Below are positions 35,647 through 46,400 of a stretch of DNA of 64,000 nt, in pieces; position 1 is the stretch's first letter, and every line of letters starts with the position of its first letter. Both the position numbers and the translations under genes were made by a program. Source of the DNA: CAZJRB01 sp964547995 (GTDB lineage: Bacteria > Planctomycetota > Planctomycetia > Pirellulales > Thermoguttaceae); NCBI GenBank assembly GCA_964547995.1, contig CAZJRB010000021.1, positions 6,982 to 70,981 of the forward strand, read 5' to 3'. A model generated the notes under the pieces. It made no database searches, was not told the DNA's origin, and was given only the letters and a program-made list of their open reading frames with translations.

Positions 35647-36162
35647 CTTGCACTCCTGTGAAAACACGTCGTGTGTCTTGAGTTAGACAGCCGAAGGGAG
35701 CCGATAGATAGACATCCTTATCCTTGGGCTCTTGAAGAACCTCCAGCCTCAGCCTCTCTGCCGGTTTGGGTGTGCAAGTGGTTGGGGAGTTTAACGGTTA
35801 GGCAAGAGATTGCAAGAACTTACCCATATTTTGGGGCCACAATCCCTTACCCCACCATATAATGTGGTGTCACTATGGAATTGGGCATTAACGGCCTTCT
35901 TGCTTACCACCCTAAAGTGTGTATTTCCTGTCGACAACTCGGCCCCATCGTAGACCGAACGCACAGGGCATCACCTAAATGGGGTATTTGTTGGGAACTG
36001 CCCGCCGCTTTACCATGTCCTCAGAAACGGTTAGCATAAGGACTTTGTGGGTTAAACCCCAGGAAATCCTGATGCCTCCAGCGGAACCCTGGCACGCAGT
36101 GCCAGGGCTTTTGCTCTCAACTCTCGACTCGTTCACCCTGCCCACAGGAAGTCCCGCTCACG
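35647..36162. other. 516-bp intergenic region between divergent genes
   Basis: It must hold the promoters of the amidotransferase operon (minus) and the OleA-like gene (plus). An AT-richer stretch near 35840-35900 (CCATATAATGTGG) could carry a promoter. The only clear structure is the palindrome at 36087-36107. No gene seen. Confidence 0.45.
36087..36107. repeat. perfect hairpin CCCTGGCAC-GCA-GTGCCAGGG
   Basis: A nine-base perfect stem with a three-base loop, followed by CTTTTG. It is related to the decayed copy at 18714-18735. It lies 55 bp upstream of the OleA-like start, so it could form in the mRNA leader, but more likely it is a palindromic repeat. Confidence 0.6.
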
Positions 36163-37269
36163 ATGCCCGTGCAGTTCCATAACGTGTGCCTGGAAGCGTT
36201 TGCGTACACGCTGCCCGACGAGGTGGTTACTTCGGAACAGATCGAGACGCGGCTTGCACCGTTGTATACCCGGCTCCGTTTGCCGGAGGGACGACTCGAA
36301 TTGATGAGCGGCATTCGCGAGCGCCGCTTTTGGCCCGAAGGGATGCCGCCAAGCGAAAAGAGCGTCGAAACGGCGGAAAAGGCGATTCGCGTTTCCGGCA
36401 TTCAGCGGCGGCACATCGGGGCGTTGGTCCACGGCTCGGTCTGCCGCGACTTCCTTGAGCCGGCTACTGCCTGCGGCGTACACCACCAGCTCGATCTGCC
36501 GGGCGAGTGCCTCATCTACGACGTCTCAAACGCCTGCCTCGGCATCCTCAACGGCATGGTCCAGGTGGCCAACATGATTGAGTTGGGACAGATTCGCGCG
36601 GGCATCGTCGTTGGCACCGAGGACAGCCGATCGCTGGTCGAAAACACCATCGAGCGGCTCAACAGCGACCAATCATTGACCCGTAACGACATTAAGCGAG
36701 TCGTTGCCTCGCTGACGATCGGTTCCGGCAGTGCGGCGGTGTTGCTTTGCGACCGCGAACTCAGCCAGACGGGCAACCGCGTGCTCGGCGGCGTTTTCCG
36801 CACCAATACCGGCGGCTGCAAGCTTTGCCAATCTATCGGGATGGAAACCTTGATGGAGACCGACAGCGAGACGCTGATGCGCGAGGGCATCGACGTTGCC
36901 AAGGAGACGTTCGGCGAGTTCCTCGACGCCGTCGACTGGAGCACGGCCGAAATCAATCGTACGTTTTGCCACCAGGTCGGCCGCGCCCACCGCAAATTGA
37001 TGCTTGACGTGCTGAAACTCGACCCGGCGATCGATTATTCGACACTGGAATTTCTCGGCAACACGGGTTCGGTCGCGTTGCCGATTACCGCTGCACTGGG
37101 GATCGAAAACGGCTATGTGAAGAAGGATGATCATATTGCCCTGTTGGGTATCGGCTCCGGGATCAACGTTGTGATGCTCGGTGTCGAATGGCAGCGGAGC
37201 CTGCTTGAAAGAGAAATGCGGCCGTCCGAATCGCGCGGGGAAAAGGGCCCTGTGCGGAAAATTCGTTAG
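36163..37269 (+). CDS. OleA-type 3-oxoacyl-ACP synthase III homolog
   Basis: 368 residues of the thiolase/FabH superfamily. Cys in DVSNACLGILNG (residue 125), His in FCHQVGRAH (270) and Asn in FLGNTGSVALP (300) form the catalytic set. The Glu in CRDFLEPATA (about 99) matches the extra general base characteristic of OleA, which joins two fatty acyl-CoAs head to head into a beta-keto acid for long-chain olefin synthesis. The C-terminus, DHIALLGIGSGINVVMLGVE, is also OleA-like. No oleB, oleC or oleD lies nearby, so the pathway is not shown. AGGAAG precedes the ATG. Confidence 0.85.
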   Translation: MPVQFHNVCLEAFAYTLPDEVVTSEQIETRLAPLYTRLRLPEGRLELMSGIRERRFWPEGMPPSEKSVETAEKAIRVSGIQRRHIGALVHGSVCRDFLEPATACGVHHQLDLPGECLIYDVSNACLGILNGMVQVANMIELGQIRAGIVVGTEDSRSLVENTIERLNSDQSLTRNDIKRVVASLTIGSGSAAVLLCDRELSQTGNRVLGGVFRTNTGGCKLCQSIGMETLMETDSETLMREGIDVAKETFGEFLDAVDWSTAEINRTFCHQVGRAHRKLMLDVLKLDPAIDYSTLEFLGNTGSVALPITAALGIENGYVKKDDHIALLGIGSGINVVMLGVEWQRSLLEREMRPSESRGEKGPVRKIR

Positions 37270-37472
37270 CGAGTGGTGCAACTTGCCGCGGGGAGGTCTT
37301 TCCCCGTCAAGTTGCGGCCGGTCAGCAACGGCATCATCCCGCGTTCCTGGACACCGCGCCTCCCGCCGCAAGATGGAGTGATGTTGCGGAAACGTTTACT
37401 CGGAGTTCCCGCGACCACGGATCGCGGCTTTGTAAGTGTGGAGCGGGATTTTCGTCGTCGCGTGCTGAATGC

Positions 37473-40400
37473 TCACCGCTTCCGGCCCTTTTCAATCTGC
37501 TCTCGCAGCTTTCGGATTTCGTCCTCGACGTTGCTGAACCGCGGGGGCCAGCCCTTGTCGAGCTTTTGGAGGGTTTCGGCCGCCGCGTCCCACTGCCGTT
37601 GGTGGATCTGGGCCGCGGCCAGCCCGAGCAGACCGGTCGGCTCCAACTCGCGAATCCGGGCGACCTGTCGCCATTGGACGATCGCTTCATCCCAGCGGTC
37701 CTGCTTCTGGCGAATCTGGGCCAGCAGGGCGTGGCTCTCCGATTCGGCCGGCAGCGCCTCGACGATCGAGGTATACGCCCGTTCCATCTGTCCGGGTTGC
37801 TCCAGTTCGCCCAAGCGGCGCCCCAGGTCTTCGTAGAGCTTGATTTCGCGTCGCGACAGTTCGACCGATTCGAGTAACTGGTCGATCGCCCCCTGCTTAT
37901 CTTTCAGGTGGTCGTAGCAGGCGATCAACGTCTTGTGGGTTTCCGCGTCGTTGGGCTGCAACTCGCAGGCGAGCCGAAGTTGCGGGATCGCCTTGGCCCA
38001 TTGCTTCTTCTCCGCGTAGACCATGCCGAGGGCCTTGCGGACGATCGGGTTGCCGAGCCCGGACTTTTCGGTCTCTTTGTCCAACCCGGCGACGTACGCG
38101 TCGAGATCGGGGGCCTCGCGAAGGACCTGCTTGAGCGACTCAACGGCGTTTCGGCGGTTGTCCAGGCGCGGTCCCCAACTGACAATCGCCCCGCAGGCGG
38201 CATCGACCGCCTTGGCCGTGTTCTTCCGCCCGGCGTACGCCCTGGCCATGTTGGCATAGTATTCCGAGAGGGTCCCGTTGCCGATACCCCGGCGCGGCTG
38301 CGTCCGCTGGTGCAGCGGGATCAGCTCCTCATAGTAGGCGACCGACTGCTCGAACAGCTCATTCTCCAGGCAACTGTACGCCAGTGCTGCCATGGCACTT
38401 TCGTTCCAGCGGTTTTCCTTGTGGAAGTATTCATCGGTCTGCTTCAACAGGGCGAGCAACTCGGCCTTGCGGTTGGTGCGGAAATAGGCGTGCATCAGCC
38501 AGGTGCAGTACTGCATGTTCCCGGGCCGCTGCTCGACAAGCGGCCCAAGCACGGCAATCGACTCGCCGTAGCGCTTCTGCTCGTGAAGGTATTGCACCAG
38601 TTGCGACTGGCCCGACTCGTCCAGGATCTTGTCGCCCAAGGCGACAAAGAGCATCTCGATCGCCCGGTCGTGGCGGTCCAATCCGTGGTAGAGGTACTCG
38701 GCGATGTACCTGACGCTTTCGCCGGAGTCCTTCCGCTCGGCGTAGACCTTTTCGGCAACCCGGGCAAATGCCTTTGCTTTTTCTTTCCAGGAGTAGGCGC
38801 TGTGCATGTAGTAGATGTCCCGATTTCGGCCCTGTCGCGATTCGAGGTCCCGCCGCAACTCGGCGGTAACGATCGCAAGCAGCCGCTTTTCCAGGTCCCC
38901 GACGTCTTTGGCCTCACTCCGCCAGCGGGCGAGCTGGTAGCCGAACCGGCTCCACCCGTCCTGGTTGTTCAGCCGGAACCAGCCCGGCTCGTTTTCGATC
39001 CGCTCGATGAGGAACTCCAGTCCGGCCCGCGGGCCGGCCACGTCGTGCAGCGTCTGGGCCACGTTGCTGACGATCCACTGGTAGTTATTGGTCTGTCGCT
39101 TGAGGACTTCGGGCACCTGCTTGAACGCGAAGTCCTTCAGGCGATCGGCCGCGACGGGAATCTTCACATCCTTGGCCGTGCGATAGAACGTGCAAAGCCG
39201 CTCGATGACCTGGCGGCGGTAGTTGTGGTCGTTCGTGCCCAGCTCGTCCCGCATTTCCCGATCGGCGGCCTTGAAAAGCACCTCGTCCTTCCCGAGCGAA
39301 ACGTCGCTGTGGCGCCTCAGGGCGTAGTCGTAGAGTTGGTAAAGCCGCAGCTTCAGCCAGTGCTTTTGCTGGTTGTTGACCGGGTGCCTCAATTGAGCGA
39401 AGAGGACCTTCTCGCCCCGGGCATGGTGCCCTTGCTGTTCGAGGTGCGAGATGAACGTGTCGAGCGGGCCATTGGCATCCGCCGGCAACACGCCGCGGTT
39501 GGCCGCCTGGTATTCGTCCAGCGCCGATTGCAGCAGGTCAATCGCCTTGTCCTGTCGCGAGTAGGTCCAGTAGGTTCTTGCCAAAGAGTGGGCGATGTGC
39601 AACCGGTCGATCGTGCCCTTGCGGGCTTCGTGGTGCAGGACTTCCAACTCGCGGACCTGCTCGTCGGCCAGTTTCTTCTGGGAGACGTGCCCCAGGCCGG
39701 CCAACAGGTCGGCCATCAGCCGGGGCTCGCCGCCGGACCACTTGCGTTTGAAGGCCCGTTGCATAGCGGTCAGCGCCCGGTCGACGTGCGGCCCCGGCTG
39801 GTTGAGCACCTCGCTGCTGCGGCGCTCGACGAGCGCTTCGAGCAGATCGAGTGCCCGGCGATCGACGTCCGTCTTCGCCCGCCCGCGGACCTTCTCGATC
39901 TCCTCGACCAGTGAATCGGCGGTCGCCTCGTCCCGGACTTCGTTGAGGACGGAATCCATGTTTTGCAGAAACGGGTAGACCTTGCCGGCCGTATGGCCCA
40001 CCACACCGTCGGCCAGGCAGGCCAGCAGACGGAAATCGCGCGAGGCGCCGTAGAACTGCCGCAATCGCCAGAGGTAGTTCTGCGGGTGGCCCGACTTGCG
40101 GAACAACGCGGCGAACATCCGCAATACGTTCTTGTCCAGTTCGCTGGGGAGGTGCCCGTCGTTGTGCTGCCACGGGTGGAGCCGCTCCTGGAGCCAATTC
40201 CGCATGCGCCACTCCTCCATCATCATGTAGACCTCGATCAGGGCCTGTTCGTGGTCCTCGCGACGGTCGACGACCATGTACCAGTCGGCCAGGGTGCGGT
40301 ATTCGGCCGGTCCGAGCTCGTCGTCAGCCTTAACCGCTTCAAGCAGCTTGATCGCCTCGGCGATCTTGCCCTGCTCGGCCAGGAGATACGCCAGCGACAC

Positions 40401-43400
40401 CCGCCACTGGTTCGCCGGGTCGTCCGTCCGGATCCACGCCCGGAGGTTCTTTTCGAGGTCCTTGGGGCGGTCCAAGGCGATGAGCATCCGGTATTTCAAG
40501 AGCTTCCAGCCGGGCGCCTTGGGCGCCGACTGAATGCCCTGGTCGATGTACGCCAGCAGCCGCTCGGCAAGCTGCGGCTTGGCGTTACGGCGGGCGGCCA
40601 GGTTGGCCAGCATCATCAGGCACCGCCCGCGACGGATTTCCTCGAATAACTCCAGGTTGTACGACGGCCTTCCAAGGCCGTCGACTGAGCCTTCCCCTCG
40701 CTCATGGACGGCCTTGGAAGGCCGTCCTACAAACGGGCCCACGATCTCCCAACACTCCTCGGTCACCTTGTCAAGCTGATGTTCCGTGAGGATATCCAGG
40801 TAGAGCCGCTCGACCAGCATCCACTTGGCCAGCTCTTCAGCCGCTTGCAGCTTCGCAATCCGCCCGGCGAAACCACGCCGGGCCGCCTTCATATTGGCAG
40901 CTTGCTTCTCGCGCAGCTCGATACGCGTCAGCTTCTCCGGGTGTTCCACCTTCTTCATCAACGCCGCGAACCGCGCCGGCACCATCCGGTCGGTCATCCG
41001 GTACAGGGCCTGCACCTCGGCCAGCAGTCGCTCGGCCGGCTCTTTCGCGTCGGAGAGTTTCTCGATGAGCCCAAACGCCTCGTCTTCGTATTCGATCGTC
41101 CACGGTTGGTCCAGCAGTGTGTTGAACAACTGCCTGGCGTGCCCGGTGCGGTACTTTTTCGGCCCTTCGGCCATTTGTCGCCGCAGAAACGCAAGGTATT
41201 CCTCTACCCCAATGCGGCCTTCGAGGATCCGTACGAGCGGCCCCGCCAATTGCTCCTTCAGCTCCGGTTTCGATTCCTCGGCCCAACGCCGCTCCAGGGC
41301 ATCGGCAATCCGCTTCCACTGGCGTTTTTCGATGGCCGGGTCGTTCGGCCATATCCAATCCACAAACCGGCCGATCCGGTCGGGTTCCAGCGTGTCGATC
41401 TCGGCCGCAAGAATCCGGGCGATCTTCCGCCGGACCTCGCGGCACTCGTCGCTTCGGGTGAAGTTGCTGGTGCCCATGATCTGGTCGGCCGTGCCCTGCT
41501 GCGTTTCGTGCCTGGCGAAGAACATGACGGCCTCGGCCAGCGGCCCGAGCCACCGCTCGTCGATCCGGTTCGCGTACATGTTGTAACCCTGCCCCAGCGC
41601 CTGGTTGACCGCCGCTTCCAGCCGGCGCTGCACGTCGTGGGGCAAGCGGCCCGGCACCTGGCCTTCCTTCAACCACCGGGCGATCAACTCGTCTGCCTTG
41701 TCCGTCCGGTCGGTGCGGATCAGGGCGCTGAGGTACCGCTGGTAAGGGAGAAGGCGATAATAGACGAACATGTGGCGCTCGGGGTTCTTCGCAACCCACG
41801 CAGCGAGCCAGTCCACAAGCTCCTCGTAGCGGCCCTGCCTTTCCAGCAACTGGGCGTACGTGTCGCGCAGGGACTCCTCCTCGTTCGGTCGCCATCGGGC
41901 GTCTCGGTCGGCCAGTGCCCGGTCGAGCCATGCGTAGGCGGCCCCATACTCCCCGCGACCGGCCAGGGCGTTGGCGTATTGTGTTTGCAGACCGCAGTCG
42001 CGCGGATAATCAACCGCCAGCTTCTTCCGGAGCGCGAACGCCTCCTCGGCCCTGCTGGCCGACCGCAGGTAGGTGATCCGCTCCAGGGTCCAGCGGTTCA
42101 TCGCCGATCGCCGCTTGGGCTGGCGCCGATAGACGGGCTTCAGCACGTCGAGCAGCGCGAGCATCTCGTTGGGTCCGAAGATCCTCGACGCCTCGCTGAG
42201 CAGATAACCGGCAAGAAACAAGTCGTCCGCCGCTTGCGGCTTTGCAATACTTTTGGCTTCCGCCATGATCCGCTTCTTGAGTTCTTCGTTGCGCCGGGCG
42301 TCCTTAAGCACCGCGTCGCGAATCCACCGCACGCCGGGTTTCCCGTCGGACGACTTTTCCGCGGCGTCCAGGTGTTCCATTACGCGGTCCCACTGCTGCG
42401 TGCAGGAGAAATGGATGGTCAGCACGAGTTGATCGTCAAAGTCGGCCTTGCCACGGGCGACCGCCTTCTTCGCCTCGACGACCCCCGGCAGCGGCTCCCG
42501 GATCAACTGCACCCGATCGAGCGCGGCCAGCTTCTGCTTCATCTCCCGGGCAAACGCCCCGGCCGAAAGGGGCGTAAGCTGCACCGTAACCAGCGAGGTC
42601 CGCCGGTGCTCATGGTCGAAGTTCTCAATCCGCGTCGCCCACCACGCGCCGGCGACCCGGACGAAATCGCCGAACTCCGTGGTACTGGTCAGCTCACCGT
42701 GGTTGCGGTATTCGATGCTCAGGACCACGTGCCGGTCGGTGTCGATCAGCATTCGGGTTTCGTGGTTCCGGGTCGAATTTCGCAGCACCAGCATGGTGCG
42801 GTCCCCGCCCTGTGGCTGAAGCTCGATCTGGCAATCCCGGTAGTGGTAGCTCCGTTCGAGTGACGTCGTCAGGTGGACGCTGAGGTCCAGCGGGGGCTGG
42901 GCGAGATCGCTGGGCGTCGATTCCCGCTCGCGCCCCAGCAGAAAGGCCCCCGAGAAGATGCCGCGCCGCTTGGCGTCGCACCACTCGACAGTCGTTGTCT
43001 GCCACCCGGTCCCGACGGAACCGATCAGCCACGCCTTGGGCGAGATGAGCGAGAGCGTCTCGTACCGCGACGTGGGTTCGCCGAATCGCGGGTCGAACTG
43101 GTCGGTGCGGCACTCGATCCTGAGCCCCTCGAGCCCGGCGATCTGCTTGGTCCGCAGCAGGCTTTCGGCCAGCTTCCTCGCATCGGCCGGCCAGCGGCGC
43201 TTTAGCTTCACCGGCGCCGGCGGTTCCGGCGGCAATTCCGGGAAGAGCGTGTCGAGCCATTGCGAGTACTCGTACCTGGGCTCGTACCATCCATATCCCG
43301 CGCCGCCCCCGCCGCCCATGCCGCCCCCGAATCTACCAAGCCCTCCAAGGGATCCAAAGCCGCCGGAGAAGCCCGGGGCCCGGATTGGCACCCACCTGCC

Positions 43401-46400
43401 CGTATCGTCAAACCGTAACAATTCACCACCGTGGAGGGGCATGGTCGCGACCAGGCCGTGTTGACGGTGCAAGCTCATGCCCGTTGCGGTCGCCCTCGGC
43501 TCGCCGAGAGAAAGCCGTCCCCCAAGCCGCTCCTTGGCCCACCATTCGTCACCATCGAAGTCGAAGCCGAACCGGCCGTTGATGTCGCCGAGTTCGGCGC
43601 CCAACTCCGCATTTTCATTTTTGTAGCGTTCCTCAATTCTCAAGAAACTCAAGTGACCGCTCTTCATCGCCATGGTTTGCCAGCCGACGACCGATGTCTC
43701 GTCCTCCTCCCGCGGCTCGTAGCGCCAGCCGCCGTCCATGTCGTCGCCAACCACGATCGAGTCCGATCTGCCGGAGATGGACATATCGACTGGACTTGCC
43801 ATACGGCCGTTCAAGAAAGAGAGGCCCCTGTTCACTGCGGCCTTGTACCTGCCTCCCCTGTATGTTTGTCCGGCACCAAGGAAGGGGAGCAAACCAAGGG
43901 AAGTCGTATCAATCCCGGCTTCGGGCATGCTTTGGCCATTCCAGAGCGTGACGCGGGGCGCCCGGGTTACGCCCGCAATCCCGCCAAGAAAGACGGTTCC
44001 ACGGTCAGGAATCGACATATTGTTGTCTCGAAGAAGATGATTGCGTGAGGGTTGGAATATCTGCGGATTGCGGCCCAGGCCGCTGAGTTGCCGAAGGACG
44101 TTGCGCCGCAGGCCGAGACGCCAGTTGCCGGCCAGACGCATCTGTTTTTGGATCAGCTCGTAATCGGCCGTGTCGCGGCCCTCGGCGAAGAATTTTTGGC
44201 CGTCGCGCATCTGGAACCGCCGCTTCACCTTGAACCGCTCGCGGTCGGCGTCGTTTTCGAGCACCAAAAGCGACGTATAGGGCGTCATGATATGGTACTC
44301 TTCGCTTAGGCCGATGATCTCGTCCTTGATGACCGACGTGGTCCCCTGCTGCAAGAGCGTGTCGAGGTGCATCCGGGCCCAGAGCCGCGGGATGAACGAA
44401 TTGCCGTGCTCGGCGTCTTTGAGCGTGATGCGCGACTTGAACCGGACTGGCTTGCCGTCGAGCGTTCCGGTGACGACCACCTCGCCCGTCTGGTCCTCGC
44501 CCTCGGGCAGGTAGCGGCCCAGAATGATCTGCTGCGTGCCGGCCGGCAGATTCGGCAACTGTTCGGGATAGACGCGGGCGGTCTGCAAGCCCCGGAATTC
44601 GAGCTTCAGATCGCGGATACTCGGCCGGGCGATCTCGCCGAGCAGTTCGCCCGCGACCATTTGTGGGGTCTTTTCGCCGGTGATCTGGCGGACCGACCCG
44701 CCGCCCAAGGCCGCGATCGTCTTCAGCACAACCGGCTCGAACAGGCTGCCCGGAGCAACCGCATGGAACCCGCCGGCCTTGCCGTCGCAGAGCCGTCGCA
44801 GGCGGTTGCTCGCCTCGACCGGATCGCCGTCGCCGGCCGTGACGATCCCGTCGCCGACGTAGATGACCTGCGTGTTCCGCCCGCACTGTTTCATCGCCGA
44901 TGCGAAGGCATTGTCGAGATCGGTCCACCCGAGCGAGATGCGGCCGTCGAGAAACCTTCTTGCATCCTTGATGTTCTTGTCGGTGGCCGGCTGCGGCTTT
45001 TTGAAGACCCAATCGCACCCGACGTCGCACCCGGCCAGGTTGAACCGGTCGTCCGGCGTCAAGCTGCCCAGCAGCGACGCGATGAACTCGGTCTGACGGT
45101 TCCGCTGCGACCGGTCGAGCGAGGCCGACGTGTCGGCGAGGATCAAAAGCTCCAGCGGCTTTCCGTCGGGCAAGACGTCCCGCTGCCATTGGCCTTCGCC
45201 GTCGGGCGGCATCAGTTGCAGCATGAAATAGCCGTCGTCGCCCCGGCGGTGGGGGATGACCACCACATCGGGAACAGCGGATGCCTCCGCCGCGGACGGC
45301 ACACGGAGTGTGCCTGCTACTTTGGGGCCGACCTCGACCACCACCTCGAAATCGCGGCTGGGCGTGTACTCCTGGGCGGCGAACTCGACGTGGCCCGAAT
45401 GGTCGGTCTTCTCGATCCGCGCCGGATGCGTCGGCGAGGTGACGTTGGCCAGCGGTACGGCCGAATGGATTTTGACGTCGATTCCCAACTCGCGAAGCGG
45501 GTTCTTCTTGAGCATCTCGCTCTGCAGCGCGTAGCTGTAGCGATAGCGGTTCCCCCGCATCGGAAGCACCTGGGTGTAGGTGATTTTGATCCGCTTCTCC
45601 GAGTGCGGAAAGATCGGGTAGACGCGGGCCTTGAACAGGTTGCCGCCCGACCATTCCAGCAGCCCGGGATCGCGCTTCTCGCGGAGGATCGTCTCATAAA
45701 TCTCGCGGGCACGCTGTTTCTCGACCACGTCGGCCTCGACCAGTTCGTCGCCGATCCACATCCCGAACCCGGAGATCGAGGCATCCTGCGGCAATGGGAA
45801 GAAGAACACACCCTCGAGCTGCGTCTTCGTGTGGTTGACGAACGATTCTTCGATCACGGTCCGGGCGATCTGGTCGCGGATGTCGACGGTCACCTTGTGA
45901 TAGCCGACCGTAAGCGGTACGTCGCGGCCGTCGACCTTGGCCACCAGCGAGCCGATCGACTCGTTGGCCGTCGCCCCTTCGAACCCACGGAGCCAGAGCG
46001 GGTCCTTCTTGACCGCGACGAGCTTCTCATCGTCACCGAGTCGGAAAAACTGTTTGCCCTTCACGACGATTTTTTGCCCCGTCGATCCGAGCAGTTTGAC
46101 CGGGGCCTTCTTGTCGGCGACGATTTTCAATTCGCCGGAGATCAACTTGATCTGTTTCGGGCTCGATAGCTCGACCAGCGTGCCCGGCCCCAAGGTAACG
46201 TCGGTTTGCTTGACGAGCCGGATCTTGACCGCGTTGGCCCCACGAATGTCGGTCCGGACCCAATCGCCCGGCTTGATGAGCATCCCCGGCCGCAAGGGGC
46301 TGAACCGCTTGTGCATCACGGGCCGGACGATGACGATGCCCTGGGCGTCGGTCACTTTACCGATGCGGCCGTCCTCGGTGAGCGTGTCGCCGACGACGAA

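Noticed and set aside
40704..42863. Plus-strand open frames of 600-720 codons over the giant gene (also 37908-39914 and 44367-46169)
   Set aside because: Antisense to a protein with VIT, VWA and TPR domains; no protein domains are visible in them.
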